A stretch of 56,968 nt of DNA from Dysgonomonas sp. 511. Its GTDB lineage: Bacteria > Bacteroidota > Bacteroidia > Bacteroidales > Dysgonomonadaceae. The first letter of the stretch is position 1. Each line of letters starts with the position of its first letter. The notes under the pieces are model-generated. The model was not told the origin of the DNA. It saw nothing but the letters and a program-made list of their open reading frames with translations, and ran no database searches. The DNA lies in NCBI RefSeq assembly GCF_010501105.1, contig NZ_QVMQ01000022.1, positions 32,738 to 89,705 on the forward strand, given 5' to 3'. The translations under genes and the position numbers were made by a program. Below, piece after piece: positions 33,689-41,493 of this stretch.

Positions 33689-34657
33689 CTACTTAGTAAC
33701 TTTCACACTACCAAACCGGTCTTTCAATACCCTTATCATATCCGCCGTCATTTTCTCCAGATCATATTCGGGACGCCAATTCCATTCCTGGCGCGCGCAG
33801 GTATCGTCCAGCGAATTGGGCCACGAATCTGCGATATGCTGTTTTAGAGGATCTACATCATATTCCATCACAAAACCGGGATAATGTTTCTTTATGGCAG
33901 AATATATCATTTCGGGGTCGAAGCTCATTGCTGCTATATTGAACGAATTGCGATGTATCAGCTTATCTGGATTAGCCTCCATTATACTTATGGCAGCATT
34001 CAACGCATCGGGCATATACATCATATCCATAAATGTCCCGGCTTTGATAGGACAGGTAAATTTCTCGCCTGCCACTGCCTTATAGTATATTTCCACTGCA
34101 TAATCGGTAGTGCCTCCACCCGGAAGCGTAAGGTTGGATATAATGCCGGGAAACCGTACCGAACGCGTATCCACACCCCAACGCGTATAATAGTAGTCGC
34201 TCAGCAGTTCTCCCATAACCTTGGTTATGCCATAAACGGTAGTCGGTCTTTGTATCGTGTCTTGAGGAGTCTTATCTTTTGGCGTACTGGGGCCGAAAGC
34301 GCCTATCGAGCTTGGGGTGAAGACTGCACAGTCAAGCTCTTTGGCAACATCGAGGCAGTTCATCAGGCTGTTCAGGCCGACATCCCAACCCAGTTTCGGA
34401 TTTTTTTCGGCCGTAGCCGATAATATTGCGGCTAGATTGTAGATAGTGTCTATATTGTGTTTCTTCACCGCATCGGCTATCTGCTGCTTATCGGTAGCAT
34501 CTATTTCTATCGTTGGCCCCGATTCGAAGAAGCCTTCGGGATAGGGTGGTTTGTAGTAGCCGCAAACTACATTGTTTTCACCATAGATAGAACGTAATTT
34601 TATGCTCAACTCCGAACCTATCTGTCCGGTACTGCCAACAATTAAAATGTTTTTCAT
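33689..34657 (-). CDS. SDR-type L-threonine 3-dehydrogenase
   Basis: The 322-residue NAD-dependent enzyme oxidises threonine to 2-amino-3-ketobutyrate. The extended SDR fold shows the GSTGQIGSEL nucleotide loop (8-17), a Ser in TPSSIGAFGP and the catalytic Tyr142/Lys146 (VYGITK). VRFPGIISNLTLPGGGTTDYAVEIYY and the C-terminal WPNSLDDTCARQEWNWRPEYDL are the specific blocks of the UDP-galactose-epimerase-like threonine dehydrogenases. It lies 25 bp downstream of kbl, whose product uses the ketobutyrate, so pathway context confirms it. It is unrelated to the zinc-dependent E. coli Tdh. Confidence 0.9.
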   Translation of the reverse strand: MKNILIVGSTGQIGSELSIKLRSIYGENNVVCGYYKPPYPEGFFESGPTIEIDATDKQQIADAVKKHNIDTIYNLAAILSATAEKNPKLGWDVGLNSLMNCLDVAKELDCAVFTPSSIGAFGPSTPKDKTPQDTIQRPTTVYGITKVMGELLSDYYYTRWGVDTRSVRFPGIISNLTLPGGGTTDYAVEIYYKAVAGEKFTCPIKAGTFMDMMYMPDALNAAISIMEANPDKLIHRNSFNIAAMSFDPEMIYSAIKKHYPGFVMEYDVDPLKQHIADSWPNSLDDTCARQEWNWRPEYDLEKMTADMIRVLKDRFGSVKVTK

Positions 34658-34682
34658 TTCAGAATGAACTGATTTTTATGCT

Positions 34683-35879
34683 TTATTTTATTACTCCTAA
34701 TTCTTTGCCTGTCTTGGTAAATGCGGCAATACATTTATCCAGATGTTCGGTCTTATGCCCGGCAGATATTTGCACACGGATACGCGCCAGGTCTTTGGGT
34801 ACTACGGGATAATAGAATCCGGTAACATAAATACCTTCATCCAGCATTCGTGCTGCCATATCCTGCGAAAGTTTTGCGTCGTAAAGCATTACGGCACAAA
34901 TAGACGATTGTGTAGGCTTTATATCGAATCCGGCTTCTTGCATTTTGGTTACAAAGTAGTCTGTATTGGCATGCAGCTTATCCTGCAATTCGTTGGTCCT
35001 GTCCATCATTTCGAACATCCTGATACCGGCGGCGGCAATAGCGGGAGGTATGGAGTTGGAAAACAGGTATGGACGCGAACGCTGGCGAAGCATATCTATA
35101 ATCTCTTTCTTTCCTGTAGTGAAACCTCCGATAGCTCCGCCAAAGGCTTTGCCGAGTGTTCCTGTTATAATTTCAATTTGCCCTTTCAGGTCGAACAATT
35201 CGGTTGTGCCCCGCCCTGTTTTGCCTACTACTCCTGCCGAATGCGACTCGTCGACCATTATCATGGCATTGTATTTATTTGCCAGTTCGTATATCTTGTC
35301 CAGAGGCGCGACATTGCCATCCATAGAAAATACACCATCGGTAACGATGAGGCGGAAACGTTGCGACTGGGCTTTTTGCAATTGTTTCTCAAGGTCTTCC
35401 ATATCGGCGTTGGCATAACGGTAACGCACAGCCTTACAGAGGCGTACACCATCTATTATCGACGCGTGGTTTAGCGAGTCGGATATAATGGCATCCTGAT
35501 CGGTAAGCAATGGCTCGAATACGCCTCCATTGGCATCGAAACAGGCTGCATATAATATCGTATCTTCTGTGCCGAAATAGTTGGCGATAGCTGCTTCCAA
35601 CTGCTTGTGCAGGTCTTGTGTGCCACAGATAAACCTTACCGACGACATACCGAACCCGCGCGAATCCATAGCTTCTTTTGCCGCTTCTATCAGCTCTTTG
35701 TTGTCCGACAGTCCTAAATAATTATTGGCGCAGAAGTTCAAGACTTCCTGTCCTGTACTTACTTTTATCACAGCCCCTTGTGGAGAAGTAATTATGCGTT
35801 CGTTTTTATATAACCCTGCCGATTTTATATCCGACAATTCGTCTTGCAGGTATTTCTTAAAGTTAGAATAAGTATCCAT
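34683..35879 (-). CDS. kbl: Glycine C-acetyltransferase (2-amino-3-ketobutyrate CoA ligase)
   Basis: The 398-residue PLP enzyme (alpha-oxoamine synthase family) splits 2-amino-3-ketobutyrate with CoA into glycine and acetyl-CoA. Key blocks are FCANNYLGLSDN, SVRFICGTQDLHKQLE, VDESHSAGVVGKTGRG (PLP-binding Asp210 and His213) and TGTLGKAFGGAIGG with the Schiff-base Lys244. It is followed 25 bp later by the SDR threonine dehydrogenase, giving a two-step threonine-to-glycine operon. Length and start (MDTYSNFKKYLQDEL) are typical. A TACCTTTA sequence about 20 bp upstream is one base from the -7 consensus. Confidence 0.94.
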   Translation of the reverse strand: MDTYSNFKKYLQDELSDIKSAGLYKNERIITSPQGAVIKVSTGQEVLNFCANNYLGLSDNKELIEAAKEAMDSRGFGMSSVRFICGTQDLHKQLEAAIANYFGTEDTILYAACFDANGGVFEPLLTDQDAIISDSLNHASIIDGVRLCKAVRYRYANADMEDLEKQLQKAQSQRFRLIVTDGVFSMDGNVAPLDKIYELANKYNAMIMVDESHSAGVVGKTGRGTTELFDLKGQIEIITGTLGKAFGGAIGGFTTGKKEIIDMLRQRSRPYLFSNSIPPAIAAAGIRMFEMMDRTNELQDKLHANTDYFVTKMQEAGFDIKPTQSSICAVMLYDAKLSQDMAARMLDEGIYVTGFYYPVVPKDLARIRVQISAGHKTEHLDKCIAAFTKTGKELGVIK

Positions 35880-36069
35880 AATGACTCAATTTTGAGGTAA
35901 AGGTAAGTTAAAATGTTAGTATTGGAAACAAAGGAATGCAATAAAAACAGCCTTGCAAATAACAAAAATGATTGTTCCGAAACTCTTCGCAGAAAGGGAG
36001 AAAAGCAAACTTACATTTATTTTCTATTGCTGGATTCCACTTGTCTCTAAACGGCTTTTTATGGAGAAC

Positions 36070-36122
36070 AAAAAGTAACAAAAGTAACAGTTTTATGTAC
36101 TTTTTTCACTGTTACTTTTGTT
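36070..36122. repeat. GTTAC double-hairpin repeat
   Basis: AAAAAGTAACAAAAGTAACA followed by G faces CTGTTACTTTTGTT (36109-36122). The inner unit pairs perfectly. It lies just past the stop of the VOC gene (36133) and may act as its terminator on the minus strand. Confidence 0.65.
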
Positions 36123-36132
36123 CATTATTTTT

Positions 36133-36510
36133 TTATTTCAGAGGCAATATTTCTATCCAGTAATCATCGGGGTCGTTGATAAAATATAGCCCCATATCGT
36201 GATTTTCGTAAGCTATACACCCCATTTGCCTGTGACACTCCCTTATCTGGTCGTAGTCTCCATCTACACGCATACAAAGGTGGCTTTCATTCTCACCCAG
36301 TTCGTATGCCTGAGGATGGTCTTTGAGCCATGTAAGTTCGAGCGAAAACGGGCTGACTCCATCTCCAAGATATACGAGAATAAACGAACCGTTCGACGAT
36401 TCTTTTCTTCTTACCTCTTTCAGCCCCAAAGCCTTGTTATAGAACTCAATGCTTTTCTCCAGATCGGTTACATTGATATTAAAATGGTCGAATCTGCTTT
36501 TTATTTCCAT
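36133..36510 (-). CDS. VOC-family metalloenzyme (glyoxalase I-like)
   Basis: The 125-residue protein is a single vicinal-oxygen-chelate unit. All four metal ligands of the glyoxalase I type are readable: His9 (FDHFNINV), Glu58 (SLELTW), His77 (ESHLCMRV) and Glu120 (YWIEILP). INDPDDYWIEI is the usual end. Glyoxalase I isomerises the methylglyoxal-thiol adduct; related enzymes handle other substrates such as fosfomycin or diols. It lies 17 bp after an MBL-fold hydrolase in the same direction. Glyoxalase II is also an MBL enzyme, but the neighbour is of another subgroup, so a detoxification pair is only a possibility. Confidence 0.85.
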   Translation of the reverse strand: MEIKSRFDHFNINVTDLEKSIEFYNKALGLKEVRRKESSNGSFILVYLGDGVSPFSLELTWLKDHPQAYELGENESHLCMRVDGDYDQIRECHRQMGCIAYENHDMGLYFINDPDDYWIEILPLK

Positions 36511-36527
36511 AATTCTAACGTTTATAT

Positions 36528-37250
36528 TTAAAATTCAATAGATTGTCCTTTATGTCTTATATCGAAAAACCGGCTCCCACACCTTTCTGCAATAGGGGCA
36601 AAAGCCGCAGCCTGCTTATATCCTTCGCCAAAATGCATCGGTACAAAAGTATCGGTTTTTATCCTTTCTAAAAATTGCCCGGCACCTTTCATATAATCTT
36701 TTCCCAGCCTTGCATCTACCGGAAACATTGCCAGGTCGAGATGCTTCACATTGTCGGCTACCAGGTTCAGTTCGTTTGCATAAAAATCTTCTGCTTCTTT
36801 TATCTCGTCCTCTGTCGATTCTTCGTTCCAATGCCAGTTGTTCAGGTCGCCGGCATGGAAAATAGATTTTCCTTCCGCTTCTATATAAAATGATATACCC
36901 AGGTCGGTAGAGCCAAACGCCTTTATATAAATATTATCGTCCTTATAAATCTCCGATTTATTGAGGCAAAAACCAATATCCGGTCTTACCAATTTATTTT
37001 CATAGATGTCTTTGGATAGAATATAAACAATGTCTTTGCTATTTCCGTTCCATTCCAATACCTCTTTGTTGAAATGATCGTGGTGCGAATGGGTAACCAA
37101 AACATATATTTGTTTGTCACTATCCAACAATCTTTCGTGCACAATTCCATGTTTACCATCATCAGACGAATCTTTGTAATAATCTATTATAATGATAAAG
37201 TTTTTGCCTTCTAATGCAAATCCACTATGATAAATATAGGTTAATTCCAT
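36528..37250 (-). CDS. MBL-fold metal-dependent hydrolase
   Basis: The 240-residue cytosolic protein has the HxHxDH zinc motif (VTHSHHDHF, His54, His56, Asp58, His59). A later FHAGDLNNWHW supplies the bridging Asp region and VPMHFGEGY the last His. FIIIIDYY before the motif is the usual beta-strand Asp. The spacing and FHAGDLN block resemble UlaG/YtnP-like or UPF0173-type hydrolases rather than glyoxalase II. The first gene of a two-gene unit with the VOC protein. Substrate unknown. Confidence 0.85.
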   Translation of the reverse strand: MELTYIYHSGFALEGKNFIIIIDYYKDSSDDGKHGIVHERLLDSDKQIYVLVTHSHHDHFNKEVLEWNGNSKDIVYILSKDIYENKLVRPDIGFCLNKSEIYKDDNIYIKAFGSTDLGISFYIEAEGKSIFHAGDLNNWHWNEESTEDEIKEAEDFYANELNLVADNVKHLDLAMFPVDARLGKDYMKGAGQFLERIKTDTFVPMHFGEGYKQAAAFAPIAERCGSRFFDIRHKGQSIEF

Positions 37251-37377
37251 ACTTTCCCTTCTTTGTAAAAAACAAACAAGCTGGTTTGATAATCTGTTCG
37301 GTAAAAATACAAAAATTATAAACTCTAGTTACTAAATTTTATAGCAGAACTTATTGATAAATATTAAGAGCTGTGCT

Positions 37378-37409
37378 TTTGTATCTGCGCCCAACTTTTT
37401 GTACTTTTG
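37378..37409 (+). promoter_or_regulatory. Promoter of rarA (-33 TTTG / -7 TACTTTTG)
   Basis: TTTG (37378-37381), a 20-bp spacer and TACTTTTG (37402-37409) form the best full match to the Bacteroidetes promoter in the window, 19 bp before the ATG. Confidence 0.7.
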
Positions 37410-37428
37410 ATTACAATATAATAACGTT

Positions 37429-38697
37429 ATGAGCCAACCATTAGCAGAACGGTTACGTCCGCGTACATTGGACGAATATATAGGTCAGAAACACCTTGTA
37501 GGTGAAGGTGCAGTGCTTCGCAAAATGATAGAATCGGGTCGCATACCCTCCTTTCTTTTGTGGGGGCCTCCGGGTGTGGGCAAGACTACATTGGCGCAGA
37601 TAATAGCCAATACGCTCGACACACCGTTTTATACACTGAGTGCAATCAATTCGGGGGTGAAGGATGTGCGCGAGGTGATAGAACAGGCCAAGAAAAGCCG
37701 CTTCTTCGATACCAAAAGTCCGATCTTGTTTATTGATGAAATCCACCGTTTCTCGAAGTCGCAACAAGATTCTTTGCTGAATGCAGTAGAAACGGGTGTT
37801 ATCACCCTGATTGGCGCTACAACAGAGAACCCATCGTTCGAGGTCATTCGCCCATTGCTTTCCCGCTGCCAGGTATATGTGCTGCAATCGTTGGCAAAGG
37901 AAGACCTTATAGAACTGGCAAACAGAGCCATAACAAAGGATCATATATTGAACCAAAAAGATATAGAGCTGCAAGAAACCGATGCACTGCTCCGTTTTTC
38001 GGGTGGTGATGCCCGTAAGCTGCTGAATATACTCGACCTCGTTATCAATGCCGATAATGAAGACAAGGTAGTGCTCACAGATAAGCTTGTCACAGAACGC
38101 TTGCAGGAGAATCCTGCGGCTTACGACAAAGGGGGGGAGATGCACTACGATATCATTTCGGCCTTTATCAAGTCTATCAGGGGAAGCGACCCCGATGCTG
38201 CTATTTACTGGCTTGCCCGCATGGTAGCAGGTGGCGAAGACCCTAAGTTTATTGCGCGGCGTCTCGTAATTTCGGCTGCCGAAGATATAGGGCTTGCCAA
38301 TCCCAATGCGCTATTGTTGGCAAATGCCTGTTTCGAAACCCTTCATAAGATAGGCTGGCCTGAGGGGCGTATCGTTTTGGCCGAGACTACTGTCTATCTG
38401 GCTACATCGCCCAAAAGCAACTCTGCATATATGGCTATAGACGAGGCTATTGCATTGGTTAACGAGACGGGCAACCTACCTGTACCCCTGCACCTTCGCA
38501 ATGCGCCTACCAAGCTGATGAAAGAGTTGGACTATGGCAAGGATTATAAGTATGCGCACAGCTTCGAAAACAACTTCGTAGAACAAGATTATGTGCCTAA
38601 AGAAATTAAGGGGCGGCGTTTCTGGCAACCACAACAAAATGCTTCGGAAATGAAGATTGTAGAGTGGATGAAGAAACTTTGGAAGAACAGGTACTAA
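37429..38697 (+). CDS. rarA: Replication-associated recombination protein A (RarA/MgsA) AAA ATPase
   Basis: The 422-residue clamp-loader-like ATPase acts at stalled replication forks. The opening PLAERLRPRTLDEYIGQKHLVG is diagnostic. Walker A is GPPGVGKTT (46-54), Walker B is LFIDEIHRFSKSQQD, sensor 1 is GATTENPSFEV, and the arginine finger region is RPLLSRCQVY. The C-terminal tetramerisation domain follows with RMVAGGEDPKFIARRLV and VPLHLRNAPTKLMKELDYGKDYKYAH. Length matches the family. Its stop overlaps the aroB stop by 4 bp in converging orientation. Confidence 0.95.
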   Translation: MSQPLAERLRPRTLDEYIGQKHLVGEGAVLRKMIESGRIPSFLLWGPPGVGKTTLAQIIANTLDTPFYTLSAINSGVKDVREVIEQAKKSRFFDTKSPILFIDEIHRFSKSQQDSLLNAVETGVITLIGATTENPSFEVIRPLLSRCQVYVLQSLAKEDLIELANRAITKDHILNQKDIELQETDALLRFSGGDARKLLNILDLVINADNEDKVVLTDKLVTERLQENPAAYDKGGEMHYDIISAFIKSIRGSDPDAAIYWLARMVAGGEDPKFIARRLVISAAEDIGLANPNALLLANACFETLHKIGWPEGRIVLAETTVYLATSPKSNSAYMAIDEAIALVNETGNLPVPLHLRNAPTKLMKELDYGKDYKYAHSFENNFVEQDYVPKEIKGRRFWQPQQNASEMKIVEWMKKLWKNRY

Positions 38698-39749
38698 AGG
38701 CCTACACTTTCCCTGAGGAAGTCGATGGAATCGAAGATAGCTTCCTTTTCAGCTTCCCGGTCTATCTCTACTTTACCAGTATCCGATAAGAATGTGAAGT
38801 TTATAATATCCGACTTGTTCTTTTTATCGTGCTTCATATATTCGTACAACCGGGCATAGTGGTTGCAATCGAAATAGAATCCTTTATAATTCTCTTTTAT
38901 GAAGTAAGTGGTCTTATACAGCTTGTCTTTGGGGAAATCGCAATATTGCTGCGACAAGTATAATTCGCAGATAATGCCCCATGCCACAGCATAACCATGT
39001 TGCACTGGCTTACCCAATTCGTACGACAGGCTTTCGAAGGCATGACCGATAGTATGCCCCAGATTCAAAGCTTTGCGGATACCATGTTCGAAGGGGTCTT
39101 CTTCTACTATGCGCTCTTTTACGGCAACAGAATCGACTACCAGTTGCTTAAGCTTCTCATAATCTATATTTTCAGTATCGAAAGAGATCGTTTCTTTCCA
39201 TACCTTTTCGCTGTCTATCAGCCCGTGCTTTATCATCTCGGCATAACCCGACAGGAAATTCTGATGGTCGAGGCTGCGGAAGAATACAGAATCTATCAGT
39301 ACTGTTTCGGCAGGAGCAAAAGCTCCAATTTCATTTTTCAGTCCGTTGAAGTTTATCCCCGTTTTGCCTCCTACTGCCGCATCTACAGCACCGAGCAAGG
39401 TGGTGGGTATGTTGATACACTTCATTCCACGTTTGAAGGTGGCAGCAGCAAATCCACCGATATCTGTCAGCATTCCCCCTCCCAGGTTGATAAGCAGGGA
39501 ATGGCGGGTAGCGCCGTTTTCCGACAGGTATTTCCAGATAGATGAGAGGCTTTCCAGATTTTTGTTGTTGTCGCCGGCTTCGATAATTATTTTGTCGGCT
39601 CGGCCTATCGCTTCATTTTTTTGTATGATGGGGTAGCAAAGCTTATCAGTGTTTTCGTCAGTTAATACAAATAGCTTGTCGTATTTCAACTGGCTTAGGA
39701 TGAATGATATATCTTTGTGTAGATCTGTCGACTTTATTACTTTTTGCAT
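38694..39749 (-). CDS. aroB: 3-dehydroquinate synthase
   Basis: The 351-residue NAD+ and metal-dependent enzyme makes 3-dehydroquinate from DAHP in the shikimate pathway. Key blocks are LINLGGGMLTDIGGFAAATFKRG, IPTTLLGAVDAAVGGKTGINF, YAEMIKHGLI, and the metal ligands in RKALNLGHTIGHAFE and VQHGYAVAWGI. Length is normal. No other shikimate gene is adjacent. The start is the ATG at 39749, and GTTAC repeats occupy the gap to fmt. The converging 4-bp overlap with rarA leaves no room for a terminator between them. Confidence 0.94.
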   Translation of the reverse strand: MQKVIKSTDLHKDISFILSQLKYDKLFVLTDENTDKLCYPIIQKNEAIGRADKIIIEAGDNNKNLESLSSIWKYLSENGATRHSLLINLGGGMLTDIGGFAAATFKRGMKCINIPTTLLGAVDAAVGGKTGINFNGLKNEIGAFAPAETVLIDSVFFRSLDHQNFLSGYAEMIKHGLIDSEKVWKETISFDTENIDYEKLKQLVVDSVAVKERIVEEDPFEHGIRKALNLGHTIGHAFESLSYELGKPVQHGYAVAWGIICELYLSQQYCDFPKDKLYKTTYFIKENYKGFYFDCNHYARLYEYMKHDKKNKSDIINFTFLSDTGKVEIDREAEKEAIFDSIDFLRESVGL

Positions 39750-39773
39750 TGCCTCTTGTTTAATCGAATTTGT

Positions 39774-39890
39774 TAAAAAGTAACAGATGTAACACTTTTT
39801 CCTGTTTTTGTGCTGTTACTATTTTTATCGCTTCATTAAAAAAGTAACAAAAGTAACAGTTTTGTGTTATTTTTCGATTGTTACATTTTT
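39774..39890. repeat. Two adjacent GTTAC double-hairpin repeats
   Basis: First copy about 39774-39824 (AAAAAGTAACAGATGTAACA ... GTGCTGTTACTATTTTT). Second about 39837-39890 (AAAAAAGTAACAAAAGTAAC ... GTTACATTTTT). They fill the 191-bp gap between fmt and aroB. Confidence 0.65.
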
Positions 39891-39940
39891 AGCTGAAACT
39901 TTATGGCTTATACTATAGATAAATTTTTACACGAAAACTG

Positions 39941-40912
39941 CTATTTAAAATATGCTTCTTCCTCAAATTTATATCCTCTCAGCACCTCGTCGATTTTCAT
40001 TGCGCGCTTCCCGGCAAATTGTATGTCGGTAATGCTTATATACCCATTGGCGCAGGCAACACGAAGATACGATTTGTTATCTGTAGCTATAGAACCAGCA
40101 GGTTCTCCGTTGTTTCTTTCCACTATTGCCGATGCGTATATCTTCACCATAATGGGCTCTTTCCCTTCCATATGCAACTCAGTCCACGCAGCGGGGTATG
40201 GCGACATTCCTCGAATTAGGTTGTGGATTTCCTCTGCCGGCTTGTCCCAATCTATGCGGCAGGTTTCTTTAAATATTTTGGGTGCGGCTTTCAAGTCACT
40301 TTCGTTGGCAAAAAACTGGCTTTGGTCTATAGCATCCACTTTACCCTCCCATATCATATCCACTGTTTTGCGCACCAAAACTGCGCCTGTCTGCATCAGC
40401 TCGTCGTGAATTTTGCCGGCATTATCGTTTTCGCCGATTTTCACTTTTTCCTGCAAAATGATTTTTCCTGTATCTATTTCGTGCGTCAGGAAGAAAGTTG
40501 TAACTCCGGTTTCTTTTTCTCCATTGATAATAGCCCAGTTGATAGGGGCAGCACCACGGTATTGAGGCAAAAGAGAGCCATGCAGGTTGAATGTGCCGCA
40601 GCGTGGCATATTCCACACCACTTCGGGCAACATGCGGAAAGCCACCACTATTTGCAGGTCGGCATTCCATGCTTTTAGGGCATTCAGAAAATCTTCATCT
40701 TTCAGCTTTTCGGGCTGTAGCAATGGCAAATTGTGTTCCAATGCATATTTCTTTACAGCCGAATATTGTATCTTATGCCCCCGTCCGCTAGGCTTGTCGG
40801 GCATGGTTATCACTCCTACTACGTTGTAATCGTTTTCTACCAAAATACGCAGGCTCTCCACCGCAAAATCGGGGGTTCCCATAAAAACTATACGCAGGCT
40901 CTTTTTGTCCAT
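39941..40912 (-). CDS. fmt: Methionyl-tRNA formyltransferase
   Basis: The 323-residue enzyme transfers formyl from 10-formyl-THF to initiator Met-tRNA. The start LRIVFMGTPDFAVESL, the folate site GTFNLHGSLLPQYRGAAPINWAI with the Asn and His of the catalytic triad, and FFLTHEIDTGKI with the Asp are all present. The C-terminal OB-like tRNA-binding domain follows (about 210-323). Length fits. A TAATTTTG box lies 22 bp upstream. No def gene is adjacent. Confidence 0.95.
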   Translation of the reverse strand: MDKKSLRIVFMGTPDFAVESLRILVENDYNVVGVITMPDKPSGRGHKIQYSAVKKYALEHNLPLLQPEKLKDEDFLNALKAWNADLQIVVAFRMLPEVVWNMPRCGTFNLHGSLLPQYRGAAPINWAIINGEKETGVTTFFLTHEIDTGKIILQEKVKIGENDNAGKIHDELMQTGAVLVRKTVDMIWEGKVDAIDQSQFFANESDLKAAPKIFKETCRIDWDKPAEEIHNLIRGMSPYPAAWTELHMEGKEPIMVKIYASAIVERNNGEPAGSIATDNKSYLRVACANGYISITDIQFAGKRAMKIDEVLRGYKFEEEAYFK

Positions 40913-40933
40913 TATTCTATTTTGTTATGAATG

Positions 40934-40941
40934 CAAAATTA
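40934..40941 (-). promoter_or_regulatory. -7 box of fmt
   Basis: The minus strand reads TAATTTTG, 21 bp before the ATG. Confidence 0.45.
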
Positions 40942-41085
40942 GGTAAAAAAACACATTCGGACTAATAACTTTAGGCAAAAGGCAGGCAGCAATCTTTGAT
41001 TGTTGCTAGTATATTTTTAAAATAAAGGTATAATGAACCAGCACCCATTATACCTGTATTTATATTTCCTGAAAAGCCTATCTTT

Positions 41086-41301
41086 TTAGTTCTCTTTTCT
41101 CGACCTGAACGGGTCTTTCTTGAAAAACAATACGCGGACAAGCCACATAACAAGGGCTGTGATACATACTATGGCGATAGTAGCACCCGACCGCCAGATT
41201 ATACTCCACGATATAGGCTGTATATCCCACAACGCCAAAACCGTCAGGGTAGCTCCGGTGAGAATAATAACTGCTGATATTACACCAATAAAGAATTTCA
41301 T
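41086..41301 (-). CDS. Small two-helix membrane protein
   Basis: The 71-residue protein has two hydrophobic segments (about 3-23, FFIGVISAVIILTGATLTVL, and about 37-60, ATIAIVCITALVMWLVRVLF). A basic tail follows (FFKKDPFRSRKEN), which the positive-inside rule puts in the cytoplasm. A TATCTTTG box 30 bp upstream supports expression. I recognise no family. It precedes fmt on the same strand by 173 bp, without evident link. Confidence 0.65.
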   Translation of the reverse strand: MKFFIGVISAVIILTGATLTVLALWDIQPISWSIIWRSGATIAIVCITALVMWLVRVLFFKKDPFRSRKEN

Positions 41302-41331
41302 AAATCGTCAAAAAAAAGTGTGCGAATGAGG

Positions 41332-41339
41332 CAAAGATA
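41332..41339 (-). promoter_or_regulatory. -7 box of the small membrane protein gene
   Basis: The minus strand reads TATCTTTG, 30 bp before the ATG at 41301. Confidence 0.5.
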
Positions 41340-41404
41340 TAAAAGTATAGAAGACAAATGGTATTGCATTTCATAATTTTATTTAAGAAGCAGTTTTTTT
41401 CAAA

Positions 41405-41412
41405 TACTTTTG
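41405..41412 (+). promoter_or_regulatory. -7 box of the TonB-dependent receptor gene
   Basis: TACTTTTG lies 81 bp before the chosen ATG at 41494. In-frame upstream codons overlap this box, which argues against a longer protein. Confidence 0.5.
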
Positions 41413-41493
41413 TGTTTAAAAATTGGAAGTACCGCGAAAATATTGGAGTACTTTAATTATATGTTTACATTTGCTTGTGTTAAATCAAAAAGG

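Noticed and set aside
34743..35474. 243-codon plus-strand frame opposite kbl
   Set aside because: kbl is certain from its PLP motifs; the opposite frame shows no domain and starts inside kbl.
39903..40409. 168-codon plus-strand frame opposite fmt
   Set aside because: fmt is certain on the other strand; the frame has no known domain and only mirrors its codons.
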